64,000 bases of DNA from Wolfiporia cocos. Its lineage: Eukaryota; Basidiomycota; Agaricomycetes; Polyporales; Phaeolaceae. The notes below the pieces were generated by a model that saw only the letters and a list, made by a program, of their open reading frames with translations, was not told the origin of the DNA and ran no database searches. Of this stretch, positions 1 to 11,500 are shown one piece after another. The first letter of the stretch is position 1, and each line of letters begins with the position of its first letter. The translations under genes were made by a program, and so were the position numbers. Location of the stretch: NCBI GenBank assembly GCA_029448655.1, contig JACCLO010000010.1, positions 3,038,001 through 3,102,000 on the forward strand, given 5' to 3'.

Positions 1-365
1 ATGCACCTGCAGGTCCTCACATCTGTTACTGTTCTGTTGCTCAGTGGGACGGTACAATTCCCATCTGTTGGCGCCTTTTGTCACCTCATTTGTGCGCTGG
101 ATAGCGTCCGAAGCCTCTAGACAGACACCACATTTGAAGCATACCTGTATAGATATATCTCCTGTGTTTGGCTCATCAAAGAACATCTGGTTCTCGTCCC
201 GAGGTTGACTGAGGATATTAAAACTTTCGTCTCTGACCCCTTCGCTCTCTGGATTTGTGACGATTTTTTGACTGATTAAAGATATGAAGAGGTCAAGGAT
301 ATTCTTATGCACTGATTTTACTGGAGATAATGCTGTGATTTTGCTCTGGCTCCCAAAAATCGGTG
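1..365 (-). CDS. Partial hypothetical protein, runs off the left edge
   Basis: On the minus strand the frame is open from about position 384 to the window edge, roughly 120 codons, with ordinary amino-acid composition and a CFKCGVC cysteine cluster. There is no in-frame ATG near its beginning. An AG precedes the frame at about 366-367, so it is probably an internal or 3' exon. The family is not recognised. The protein could be host-coded or part of an unrecognised transposon, since the next several kilobases are repeat-rich and CpG-poor. Confidence 0.35.
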
Positions 366-503
366 CTGTCGTCAATAGGTTGTCCTATGTACACATGCCA
401 TTAAAAAATAACTGGCCATGGTCACAGTGAACTTATACACACCTGCATTGATTCCTGAGCCAGAGTAGGATACCTCTGCATTGATTGTGGCATTTTCCTC
501 AGG

Positions 504-725
504 CTACACCAGATATGCAGTGAGTCTCGTTTTTAATCGAGTGCACATCGTGTCTTGGATGTATGGGCCATATAAGCTCACTTCCAAATCCATCATTCTC
601 ATCTTCTTAGGCCTGATAGCTTCAGGAGGGTGGCCAGATTTTAACAATTTCTGCTGCTTCTTGTGGTAGAAGTATGTGGTGTGAGTAACTTTGCAGCGAT
701 TATTATAGCAGTATAGTGAACACAA
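504..725 (-). CDS. Possible upstream exon of the left-edge gene
   Basis: A 73-codon minus-strand frame with a natural-looking lysine/proline-rich composition (it includes KKQQKLLKSGHPPEAIRPKK) lies just upstream, in the same direction as the open frame at 1-365. A GTGTAG donor-like site near its end could join the two, but the reading phase of the obvious donor and acceptor does not match. The link is therefore tentative. No family is recognised. Confidence 0.22.
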   Translation of the reverse strand: MCSLYCYNNRCKVTHTTYFYHKKQQKLLKSGHPPEAIRPKKMRMMDLEVSLYGPYIQDTMCTRLKTRLTAYLV

Positions 726-929
726 GCAGTAATATTCTTTTTCCTAACTCTCGGTGAGCACATACTGTGCAGCTTTTGGCATCTGTGCTAGTATTTAAGG
801 CTGGTAGGAGAAAAGATGCATAACACAGATCGTATCATCTGTTCAAAATACAGGGCAAACAAGTAATCGCCACATCGGCTCAGTACCATGGCTTTTTGAA
901 TTGGCACCCACTCAAAACTTCTTGACTTG

Positions 930-1174
930 ACATTGACTTACAGCTTTTTGACTGGACATCTGCTCGAGAAACACTCAGATGCACCTTCTATTAATCAAAG
1001 GGATATTAACCAGTATGTATGGGTATGACGAAAGTCTTGGTGTTGGTGATCGGACTACCCAGACTCTTGGCATTTAGCTTTTGATAGGTTGTGGTATAAA
1101 TGATTATCTCAATACATTTTATAATATTTACTGGTACTTACTGATACACTAAGGATATGATGGCTTTTCACTGG
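930..1174 (+). repeat. Terminal fragment of 1.4-kb hAT-like repeat (family B)
   Basis: This stretch matches the right-hand end of the complete copy at 24837-26274, including the terminal CTTTTCACTGG. Only about 245 bp are present. The 90 bp after it contain a short inverted repeat (GGGCCTGGCC against GCCAGGCCTG) of unknown origin. The fragment lies in the opposite orientation to the larger family B copy at 1417-3610, so the aconitase scrap between them is bracketed by two inverted copies. Confidence 0.6.
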
Positions 1175-1270
1175 GAGTGAGGGCCTGGCCTGAGGTTTCG
1201 AAAAGCCATGGGCCATCCAAGCTGGGCCAAAGCCAGGGCTTTTGGGCTGAGCCAGGCCTGCACATCACTA

Positions 1271-1416
1271 GCAACAAGGTGAATATATTCGACCTCAAGG
1301 CATTTGCACATGGGAGGAACTTGTCACTTGTAGCAAAGCATGAGGACAAGACAAAGGATGAGATTCCACTCACACACTTGTTCGATGAGGGCCAGTATAA
1401 GGCCAGCTCCATGCTC
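1271..1416 (+). pseudogene. Aconitase 3' fragment, module copy I
   Basis: The frame reads NKVNIFDLKAF..LSLVAKHEDKTKDEIPL, the same C-terminal swivel-domain segment as in the copies at 59.8-59.99 kb and 40.05-40.2 kb (consensus [27 protein letters not shown]). Everything upstream is gone. The frame is cut at about 1416 by a family B repeat, and the downstream aconitase sequence resumes at 3611. Nearly all CpG positions of the sister copies appear here as TpG or CpA, so this is an old, mutation-decayed pseudogene fragment. Confidence 0.8.
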
Positions 1417-3610
1417 CAAAAGATAGCAAAAGCTATATGCAAAGAGTCTGGGTGGTTTGATTACCAATGCTAAGACTTTAACCATACCCATGCATATTAA
1501 TTTATATCTTCAACATATCTCCATCAAGACAGTCAAACTTGAGCTTGCTCTGAGTGCCTGTCAGGTTGAAAAGCCACATTTCAAGACAAGAATTTTTGTG
1601 TAGTGCAATTGGACTTGGTTGCAAGTCCAAGCACCCACATGAGCTAGTTGCATGATTGCATTATAGTGTTCTTGTGTTGCTGCTTTGTCTTTTCCTCTCA
1701 TCTCTTCCTTGTACTTCTACCATTCTCAAATCTCAAACTCTGATGGCTAGTAGAGCACTCATAGAGGGAGACATCTGCTTCTTGTAAGGCTTAAAATAGA
1801 AATTGAGTGAGTATATGTGCATACAGCATGTGTTTCTGCCTTCTGCTGAGTTTTTGACCACCCTCTTGAGTTAGGTTATGAAGATTACCATGAATCTTCT
1901 AGTACATGTTCTGTTGCTGCCCTCATACACTTGTCCTATTACATGCACTGATTTCATGCACAGTGTGATGCAACCCTGCAATGTACGACTCACCACAGCT
2001 CATGGGGATGTGCACAGTGTCCAGCCAGCTTGCATGTCATTAGCAGAGCATGCACTCATGGCAAGCTCTGTACTGTAACTAGAGATGGCTGAGGTGTTTG
2101 CATTCCAATTTCCTACCTAGTAAATAGCAACTCACTACATTGTGCACAAACCACCATGGCAATTGCTGCATCTATCACATCAGATACTGCCAAATGCACC
2201 CCCAAGCCAGCAGCCATGTGCACATGGCCCATGTGCTCTTGTGACTGCCAAAAACCACAAATTATGATGCCCTCATGTTTCTGTCAAATCCCATTGATGA
2301 AGTTCTATACTGTGGGTATGGGTGGCTGAGATGCATGCATTCCCCTTTCTCACTTGAATACAAACTTAAATCTCACATGCATATCTCACACACAATTCAC
2401 CACATCAGCACCAATGGCACCAAGTACCACCAATTGCCCCCAGTTTCAGCAACACCACACATGCTATTTCACAAAGAATCAGCATGTGTTTGAATTTGAA
2501 TGCTTGGTCAATAGGCTCAGATTGGATACATTCTAGCTTTCAATAAACTGTAAAACATGAAAAGATGGGAATTGATATTTACTGCTATGGGTTGATGAAG
2601 CAAAGGCCACTAGCCATGAGTATTATCTGGTATCTGTGGGTAGGCAGTATCTCTCATGCCAGGTTCCTGAGTGCTTTTCTCTAGCTTATAGTAGGTGGGG
2701 ATATAATTTTTATATTTTTAGATATCTGTCCTACATGCCTAATACTAACTTTGATAGCTTTCAGCATCCTACAGTAGCTATTACTATGTTACCAGGCACC
2801 TAAACCATAGTGAATGCTATTCAACCGTCCAATTTTGATCCCTATCATATCTGTTATCTATTGGTAGGTTCTTGTTATGGGTCAAATACCTGTTTGTATA
2901 TTCGAGTCACGAATATAAATCGTTCTTTTGTGTGTAGTCCTACAGACAAGCACAAGGCAAATATTATCTGAATAAGCCTTTGGGCCCTAAGTCAGAGACT
3001 CTAGGGGATCGTTCAATATTCAATACGTGTTAGAGAATATATATAGGTTCAAGAGCAAGTCTTCTAGAATATAAGACTTGCCTAACTCTGATAAGTCAGT
3101 GTGCACTTCGAGGACTTAGTCAGTTCAGGGCTCAGAAAATACTGAGCATAGTTTCCTACATTTTAAAACAAGTATAAGACTTCTTGTTTATACAACAAGG
3201 TCGAGCTGAAGAGCCTCGACATTAAGTACATCAGTTTATATACTACGTTAGGTTTTAGGAGTCCTGTCCATCCCAGATGTAACCACTACTATATATGCTA
3301 TAGTACAAGACATTTGATAGATATGTAGTGATATATCTGAAACGATAGATAGTAATGATAATGGCGGTTGAATGCCATCTGTCAATCAGCAAATGATAAA
3401 TATGAAACAAGTGCAGAGTCGGATCTGCCAGAGTCAAAACATGCCCTATATGCTAGTACAACTGGGGATGAGCCCAGTAGAGTCATGAGTAGCCAGGGGG
3501 GTTGGTTGTGCAACAAGTCCCTGTATTGTATTCACCCAATGGTGAGTTCTGCCAGCATTTGAAGAATCAAAATAGCCATAACAGTTCTGGTATGAGGTAC
3601 TTTTACTGGG
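1417..3610 (-). mobile_element. hAT-like family B element inside the aconitase relic
   Basis: This is an insertion relative to copies II and III, where the bases on either side are contiguous (near 40200). It matches the family B copies at 20090-22477 (same direction) and 24837-26274 (opposite direction). The right terminus reads GGTACTTTTACTGG; the left terminus is truncated, so the target duplication cannot be read. A solo LTR (2873-3583) sits about 30 bp from its right end. It has only short ORFs and no transposase that I recognise. Confidence 0.65.
2873..3583 (-). mobile_element. Solo LTR, family C, 711 bp, TSD GTTCT
   Basis: It begins TGTTATGGGTC and ends CCATAACA, flanked by direct GTTCT at 2868-2872 and 3584-3588. 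The empty site, with one GTTCT and continuous sequence, is visible at about 22444 in another family B copy. The sequence is the reverse complement of the LTR at 23277-23976. No internal retrotransposon domain is attached, so this is a solo LTR left by recombination. Confidence 0.9.
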
Positions 3611-5170
3611 GCTCAACCTCATGTGTTTCTTCTGTTGTCTCTCATTGAACTTGTTGACTCACATGCATCTGTGCTCATGCAGATGGCGGCAAAAAGGGTA
3701 ACTAGACGCCATACACATGTGCCTCTGCACAGTATGTTACGATCCGTATGAATCCGTATATTTTGACGCCTCACTGGAAAGGAGGACTTAGCGATTCAAC
3801 CGCTAAACTTTGCATTTATTTCCAGGGTTCCCTGTTCAACCAGCGACCCTTGTTTCATGTACAACAGCCCTATGCCCATGGTCTCGTAGCGTATCAGGTT
3901 CTAGCCAATATCTGTTGTCTAACCACAGAGCTTCTGCGTTTCAGCCACTGTTGCTCTCAACTGCAACATTTCAGCTTAGTTGTTGTAGCGTACTAGCCTT
4001 ATGGACTTAGTGGTAGTAGTACCAAGGACACTATGACCCCGATTACAGAATCGTAGTATAAAAACCCTGCTGTAAATACTGGTCGAGCTCCTCAGCTCGA
4101 CCTTGTTGAATTACAAGGATCTTATACTCGTTCTCAAAGGCTTGAGCAATTAAGCCTGCAGCTAGTATATCGACGCTCAACTCTGCCGAGTCTGACGAGT
4201 AGTGCGCTACTCGATACGCTGAGTAACTCGACTTAGTTATTTCAGCTGAACGGATATTCGATCCATAACACAGTAAGTGTGAAGCCCAGACAGTGGAGAC
4301 TCAGGAGAGGGGGTCGGACCCCACCAAGTCCAGATGGCGGATGATGCAGTGCAGATGCTTGGTGTGTTGATGACAAATGTGTCCTATAGCTTAGCATGGA
4401 TTTGTTGCATACGTTTCTCTACCTTGTAATGAGCTAGATTGACAGCCCTATATGTGGGTGTGCATGCATGCATGAGATGTGGTTGTGAGGATCAGAACAA
4501 ATACTTGCTGAGCTGTGAGAGAGTGTATACTGCTGATTGTAGGGCTTGCCTAATCCGTCATCATAGTGAGACTGACTGCTCGAGAAAAAGGACTCCGTGG
4601 GGGGCCATATGACTGGTGGATCGATGTCAAGTGACTACCAGGCAAACTCTTGCCTCACAATCTATACTGATCATCATTCCAGTTGCATCACATGAACTCA
4701 TGCCCAAGGGTCCAAGCTTCTAGAATTTACTGGCTGTTGCCAAGGTGTAGCTGCCACACACTTTTTGCTGCACAGCTTGGGACAAACCTGTACATATTGT
4801 AGTGTGAATGAGCTGTGTCATAGACACAAGGTGCATGATTCAATATGCACAGCCCACAACAGCATAGTTTAAACATCCATGAGTGCCAGGCGGATGACAC
4901 CCATATACTCAGGAATCAATTTGCCCAAGGAGAAGAAATATGTCTGTGATCCATGCAGACAATGGACACCAGATTCATATTTATTGTCCAGGCTATACCA
5001 CAGCAGAACCTCGCTTCTTGAAGAACCCATGTGCAGTGTGAAAATAGGGCTGTGTCAATCACTCCTTGTCATTGGCACCATAGGCTTTCATAGAATGCTG
5101 TAGTGAACTGCCTCTCACATATGGTGGCCGGACTGTACATTTATTAATTTGCAGCACAGCACTAGAGCTA
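3611..5170 (+). other. Aconitase 3' end and flank, copy I, split by an LTR
   Basis: Positions 3611-3734 and 4271-5170 align with the last intron, last exon and 3' flank of the aconitase copies at 40208-41100 and 60000-60980. The last-exon remnant reads ATGGCGGC..AACTAG near 3682-3705. CpG sites of the sister copies are almost all TpG/CpA here: a run of GTGCGTGCGTGCG in the sisters is GTGCATGCATGCA near 4456. Homology breaks at about 5170 and resumes near 8090, so 5171-8080 is extra sequence specific to this copy. Confidence 0.75.
3735..4270 (+). mobile_element. Solo LTR, family D, 536 bp, TSD CAGTA
   Basis: It begins TGTTACGATCC and ends GATCCATAACA, flanked by CAGTA at 3730-3734 and 4271-4275. 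The uninterrupted site (CGCAGTAAGCGTG) is present in the duplicate at about 40333, proving the insertion. Inside are the LTR-like motifs GGTCGAGCTCCTCAGCTCGACC and TTATACTCGTTCTCAAA, which resemble family C, so the two families are related. Confidence 0.9.
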
Positions 5171-5204
5171 TCAGCATAAAGATAGAGTTGTTTTGTGACA
5201 GCAC

Positions 5205-5326
5205 TAGAGTGTAGAGTGCAACAATAGAGTCTATAGTGCAACATAGAGTCTAGAGTTATGACTAGAGTCCAGCATTAGAGTTTAGAATGCAGTGTCAGAG
5301 TTTAGAGTGCAATGTTAGAGTGCAGA
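5205..5326. repeat. Degenerate short tandem repeat (TAGAGT-rich)
   Basis: There are repeated, diverged blocks of TAGAGT, TAGAGTGCAA and TAGAGTCTAGAGT. The array abuts the foldback element that starts at 5327. No coding signal is seen. Confidence 0.6.
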
Positions 5327-5674
5327 GTGCTTGGCTAACATGCAGGAAAGGATTAAGTCTCCATATTTGGGAAGAGATATGCTGTAACTAGGCTTGGATG
5401 CAGAGTCAGTATACACATGGGCATAAAAGCATTTCAATTAAAACTCACATTGTAGCACCTATGTATGCAATAACACAGAGCAGAGGAGGGTCACACTCGA
5501 GCATGTCATGTGGTAACATTCTCTACGTTATTGCATACATAGGCGCTACAATGTGAGTTTTAATTGAAATGCTTTTATGCCCATGTGTATACTGACTCTG
5601 TATCCAAGCCTAGTTACAGCATATCTCTTCCCAAATATGGAGACTTAATCCTTTCCTGCATGTTAGCCAAGCAC
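5327..5674. repeat. Foldback element with 148-bp arms
   Basis: Positions 5327-5474 are the reverse complement of 5527-5674 with two mismatches in 148 bp, separated by a 52-bp loop. The left arm begins GTGCTTGGCTAACATGC. There is no long ORF. This could be a foldback/MITE-type transposon or an inverted duplication; transcribed, it would form a long double-stranded hairpin. No clear target duplication is visible. Confidence 0.9.
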
Positions 5675-7784
5675 CTGCAAGATGCATACGGTATACAGTA
5701 TCTGAGATAAGTGCGAGATCGCAGATATATTCATATCTATATAGATATACCTAGCAGGTCCTGTAAATATAGGCAGACCGGTATAGTCATGTATAACCTC
5801 CTTATGGTAGCAGGTCCGTGAAATATCAAGCGTCCAAGGGATGGGTTCTTGCAAAGATGCAGAGCCCAGGCCCACGCTATTGCAAGGACCTCACCTGAGG
5901 CCCTCACTATTGCGAGGATCTTATCTGCGGCCCTTGCTATTGTGAGGACCATACAATAATGATCACTTGGGCAGATAGCAGCATCGCCCGAGGCAAGTAT
6001 TTTATTATATTCATTCACTGTAGTGCCAGTGAAAACTCGAATATATTCAGAACATTGAGTACAATCATATACATAGTAACAGTTGTCAGAAGGGGCCACA
6101 AAATTCCTACCAGAAAACAGTAGTCATCAACCTCAAGCAACAGCATCAGCATGCACCATCCATGCCACATTTTGGCACAGATAGTAGAAGAACTTGCACA
6201 CGCTGGTGTGTTGCATGAGCGGCAGCATACGCACGGGGGGTGGAGGCGAGGGCAGGCACTCACATGTATGTCAGCCAGTGCATGTTTTGATAAAGCAGCT
6301 TGCAGGATGTCAACACCCACGTCTGCATGGACGGCGGCTATCTCCACACAGAACCCCTGAAGAATCAATCAGACCATACAGCAGAGAGCTAGGTGGGCAG
6401 CACATACAACATTTGCCCAAGCTCCTCCTCAGGGGCCTGGCCATCTTCACCAGGAGCACATTCACCTGCACAACAGGTGGAGGTATGGGTAGTATCAGGC
6501 TTGGTGTGGGATTGAGCGAAGCCATGGGCAATGCCAGGGGGGTGTGGGCTGGCAAGGCGAGTCTGTGGCACATCTGACAGTTAGTATTGCTGGGCAGAAC
6601 AGCACATATATGCACGCATAGAGGGAGCAGGCACAGCAGTCGACGCACCAGAAACCGGGAAGCTGGGGTGAGGAGTGCCTACGGGCATGCGAAGATGTCT
6701 TGTGTGCAGTGGAGATGCCAGTTTGGTGCAATGTAATGAGGCATTGGTGCATACCTGACAAGCTGAGCTTCATGGTCAGTGAGAAGAGTGGGCAGAGCAG
6801 ATAGAGCGTACATTTCAGCTGTGAATGACTACTGAGGATCACTAGCATGATTGCAGTGCAGAGGCCAGCATACGAATATTGCGGCACAAGTGAGAACACA
6901 TACATACATGTGGGTGTGACACTTACTGTTGGGCGAGCCTGGTGTGGATGCAAATTTAGGCGGAACGGTAGACTTGAAGGTGACAGTAGCGGGGCTGGCA
7001 TGAAAGTCGGTGGAGACGGTAACATTGTCTGCGAAGGGCGGTTGGTGTGAGTAGGGTGGGATCTTGGCATGGCTGTGTGGGGGATAAGCGGTGTTGTAAG
7101 TAGACCGGCTGGAGCGCACCTGCTGGGAAGAGAGAGAGAGAGAGAGAGAGCGGCGGACGGGTTAGAAATGCGCAAGTGGCATCCTGCGCTTGGGGCATAA
7201 AGAGCATGATATGAGTTGAGGAGAGAGAAGGACAATTTCATAGAACAAGCTTTTATGGGGCTTACAAGATTCGAGAGCTGATTTAAAGCATGACAGGCTC
7301 TGAAGTGTGATGAAAGCGGAGTGTAGATGTTGCCCAATCAAGTAAGGCACTTACTACATTAGATGTAAGCCACATCATGCACTGTGCCCAGACATCACTT
7401 CACTCCTTGTGGAGGTTATCACCGCCACACCGGTCGCACCCAAAGACCAGTGGTGCCGCGCGTGCACTATTACTATATATTGAATGGAGTCACAGACTAG
7501 TATATAATGTGGGCTTGCAGCATTGTATGCAGACTGTCCGCATACTCTCGACATAAGGTATTTCTTGCAATTCTTGATGCCCCCCTTTCTTTGATCCTGA
7601 TGGTGGTTGTAACTGGCCTGTAGTATACAACCCACTACTAATGTAGCAAGAATAAATTCACATCAATTTGTTTGCATGCTCTCTGCAGAGCCCAGCTAGG
7701 GCTATGTTTATATACACATAATTAAGTAGAAGTGCGTGTCTTGATTCTGCCAATGAGAGTCCTGTACATGTCCTCGTTACTCCT
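5675..7784. other. Copy I-specific insertion, no gene supported
   Basis: This stretch is missing from the two sister modules. It holds a 2-3 unit, roughly 29-bp repeat (CTATTGC/TGAGGACC) at about 5876-5952, a GA microsatellite, and one long minus-strand frame (6495-7337, 280 codons). That frame is serine/proline/leucine-rich, has no recognisable domain and overlaps other long frames, so I do not call it a gene. The region could be one or more unidentified mobile elements. Confidence 0.4.
7129..7150. repeat. (AG)11 microsatellite
   Basis: There is an uninterrupted run of AG dinucleotides, 22 bp. Confidence 0.9.
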
Positions 7785-7970
7785 GCCATCAATATTTCTG
7801 TCCTGCAAATGATATCTCCGTCCTTGTTAATCCTGCCAACGATGGGTCCGTCCTCTTTGATCCTGAAAACAATATTTCCGTCCCCCTTTGATCCTGCAAA
7901 TAACATTTCGGTCCTCCTTGATCCTGCAAATCATATTTCGGTCCTCGCTGATCCTGCCATTACCCCGTAC
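7785..7970. repeat. About 35-bp degenerate tandem repeat
   Basis: Five to six diverged units of the type TTGATCCTGCAAAT..ATTTCGGTCCTC lie here. The last units and the next 90 bp (to about 8058) recur at 18293-18457, which shows that both belong to one dispersed repeat. Confidence 0.65.
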
Positions 7971-8059
7971 ATAGTATCTGCTCATATCTACGTATATCTA
8001 CTGAGCTGGTATTTACAATAGTTAACGGACTAGATATGCGAGCTCGCGTTTTGCCGATG

Positions 8060-8102
8060 CATCGCCTGCGGCATACATAGGCTATGTATGCCGCAGGCGA
8101 TG
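8060..8102. repeat. Perfect 43-bp palindrome, 21-bp arms
   Basis: The left arm (8060-8080, CATCGCCTGCGGCATACATAG) and the right arm (8082-8102) are exact inverse complements around a single G. The right arm overlaps the point where homology with copies II and III resumes (AGGCGATGATATTTGG). The palindrome therefore sits on the junction of the 2.9-kb insertion and probably formed when that insertion was made or repaired. Confidence 0.85.
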
Positions 8103-8472
8103 ATATTTGGAGAACCCTGGACCCTGGCGCTTCGCTATTCCTGCGTTCACATAGCATCGGGCGGAGTCTGAAACTGGCCTTATGTCTCCCCTTCCGCAGC
8201 GTGCCCACTGGGCAACCTGCAAGGGGCGGTCACACCCAACCCCACACGCACCAACGCTCTGATTCAAGACCGGTCCTTCTGTGACTTAGCCGTATGCAAG
8301 CACGCTTCTCTTATGGTGGCAACAACCAGACTCTGACATAGTGTACATTCTATCCGGATTGGTGCTCACTCGCTGAAGTCTCACAAGTATATTTGACGGA
8401 GACGACCGGCAAATGGGATGTATAATATCGAGAATATTGTTACGGCTATCGATGATACCCGATGGGGAGTCG

Positions 8473-8514
8473 ATGACACCTGGTTGGGAGTCAGTCACAC
8501 AAGTACCGGGCATG
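8473..8514 (+). CDS. Candidate first exon of the F-box gene, copy I
   Basis: An ATG followed by 14 codons (MTPGWESVTQVPGM) ends directly at a GTAGGT donor. The equivalent 42-nt segment exists in copy II (41508-41549, MTPDEELVTRVPGK) and copy III (62798-62839, MTLDWKSIKPLPGN). In all three it starts with ATG and ends in phase 0 at the first intron-like unit. The upstream frame is also open in some copies, so the true start could lie further 5'. Transcription has not been shown. Confidence 0.4.
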
Positions 8515-11500
8515 GTAGGTACCGCACTCTATGGTACCGATTTTTGCTCACTCGGGTGATATAGAGCAAAATACTCGACTACGTGAGTGCCGCGCTTTAT
8601 GGGATTGCTCTTGGCTCAATCGAATTATGTCAATTAAGTTACCCCGCGATGTGAGTGCTGCGGCTTACGGGATTGCTCTTGCTCATTCAGACTATCCCGA
8701 AAGTTACTAGACGAGGTGAATACTGCAGTTTATAGGATCATTCCTTGCTTACTCAGATCATCTAGGACACGGAATTCGGAGACGTGAGTTCTGTAGTTTA
8801 TTGATTGCTCTTTGCTTACTCAGATTATTTGCAAACAAGTTATTCCGGGGCGTGAGTGCTGCGGTTTATGGATTTGCTCTTTGCTCACTCGGGTGATCTC
8901 AAACAAGATACTTGACTACGTGAGTGCCACATTTTATGGTATTGCTTTTTCTCACTCCGATCATCTCGAACAAGTTCCGCGACTACGTGAGTGCTGAGCT
9001 TTATGGGATTGCACTTTTCTCACTCCGATGATCTCGAACAAGTTGGTCGAGAATGTGAGTGCTGCGGTTTATGGGATTGCTCTTGCTCACTCCGGTCATC
9101 CCGAATAAGATGGTCGAGAATGTGAGTGCTACGGTTTATGGGATCGCTCTTGCTCACTCTGATCATCTCGAACAAGGTGCGCCGCCGGGTGAGTGATGCG
9201 GTTTATGGGATTGCTCTTGCTCACTCCGGTCATCTCGAACAAGATGGGCAAGAATGTGAGTGCTGTGGTTTATGGGTTGCACTTTACTCACTCCGATCAT
9301 CTCGAACAAGGTGCGCCGCCGGGTGAGTGATGCGGTTTATGGGATTGCTCTTGCTCACTCCGGTCATCTCGAACAAGATGGGCAAGAATGTGAGTGCTGT
9401 GGTTTATGGGTTACACTTTACTCACTCCGATCGTCTCGAACAAGGAGTTCGAGGATGTGAGTGCTGCAGTTTATGGGATTGCTCTTTCTCACTCCGATCA
9501 TCTCGAACAAGGCGATCGAGAATGTGAGTGGTGTGGTTTATGGGATTGATCTTGCTCACTCCGGTCATCTCGAACAAGATGGTCAGCGATGTGAGTGCTG
9601 CGGTTTATGGGATTGCTCTTGCTAACTCCGATCATCTCGAACAAGGCACGCCACTGGGTGAGTGATGCGGTTTATGGGATCGCTCTTGCTCACTCCGATC
9701 ATCTCGAACAAGATGGGCGAGAATGTGAGTGCTATGGTTTATGGGTTGCACTTTACTCACTCCGATCGTCTCGAACAAGGAGTTCGAGGATGTGAGTGCT
9801 GCAGTTTATGGGATTGCTCTTGCTCATACCGGTCATCTCGAACAAGGCGCTCGAGGATGTGAGTGCTGCGGTTTATGGGATTGCTCTTTCTCACTCCGAT
9901 CATCTCGAACAAGGCGCTCGAGGATGTGAGTGCTACGGTTTATGGGATTGCTCTTGCTTACTCCGATCATCTCGAACAAGGTAATTGAGGTGAGTGCTGC
10001 GGTTTATGGGATTGATCTTGCTCACTCCGATCATCTCGAACAAGGCGCTCGAGGATGTGAGTGCTGCGGTTTATGGGTTGCACTTTACTCACTCCGATCA
10101 TCTCGAACAAGGTGTTCGAGGATGTGAGTGCTGCAGTTTATGGGATTGCTCTTTCTCACTCCGATCGTCTCGAACAAGGCGATCGAGAATGTGAGTGCTG
10201 CGGTTTATGGGATTGATCTTGCTCACTCCGGTCATCTCGAACAAGATGGTCAGGGATGTGAGTGCTGCGGTTTATGGGATTGCTCTTGCTAACTCCGATC
10301 ATCTCGAACAAGGCGCACCGCCGGGTGAGTGATGCGGTTTATGGGATTGCTCTTGCTCATACCGGTCATCTCGAACAAGGCGCTCGACAGTGTGAGTGCT
10401 GTGGTTTATGGGATCGCTCTTTCTCACTCCGATCATCTCGAACAAGGCGCTGGGGAATGTGAGTGCTACGGTTTATGGGATTGCTCTTTCTCACTCTGAT
10501 CATCTCGAACAAGGCGCACCGCCGGGTGAGTGATGCGGTTTATGGGATTGCTCTTGCTCATACCGGTCATCTCGAACAAGGCGCTCGACAGTGTGAGTGC
10601 TGCGGTTTATGGGATTGCTCTTTCTCACTCCGATCATCTCGAACAAGGCGCTGGGGAATGTGAGTGCTACGGTTTATGGGATTGATCTTGCTCACTCCGG
10701 TCATCTCAAACAAGATGGTCAGGGATGTGAGTGCTGTGGTTTATGGGATTGCTCTTGCTCACTCTGATCATCTCGAACAAGGTGCGCCGCCGGGTGAGTG
10801 ATGCGGTTTATGGGATTGCTCTTGCTCACTCCGGTCATCTCGAACAAGATGGGCGAGAATGTGAGTGCTGTGGTTTATGGGTTGCACTTTACTCACTCCG
10901 ATCATCTCAAACAAGGCGTTCGAGGATGTGAGTGCTGCGGTTTATGGGATTGCTCTTGCTCATACCGGTCATCTCGAACAAGGCGCTCGAGGATGTGAGT
11001 GCTACGGTTTATGGGATTGCTCTTACTCACTCGTATGATCTCAAACAAGTTATTCAAGCACGTGAGTGCTACGGTTTATGGGATTGATCTTGCTCACTCC
11101 GGTCATCTCAAACAAGATGGTCAGGGATGTGAGTGCTGTGGTTTATGGGATTGCTCTTGCTCACTCCGATCATCTCGAACAAGGCACGCCGCTGGGTGAG
11201 TGATGCGGTTTATGGGATTGCTCTTGCTCATACCGGTCATCTCGAACAAGGTGCGCCGCCGGGTGAGTGCTACGGATTATGGGATTGCTCTTGCTTACTC
11301 CGATCATTTCGAACAAGTTAATTGAGGTGAGTGCTGCGGTTTATGGGATTGCTCTTACTCACTTGTATTATCTCAAACAAGTTATTCAAGCACGTGAGTG
11401 CTGCGGTTTATGGGATTGATCTTGCTCACTCCGGTCATCTCAAACAAGATGGTCAGGGATGTGAGTGCTGTGGTTTATGGGATTGCTCTTGCTCACTCTG

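Noticed and set aside
6495..7337. 280-codon minus-strand ORF
   Set aside because: It has low-complexity S/P/L composition, overlapping frames on the other strand and includes a GA microsatellite; coding cannot be supported.
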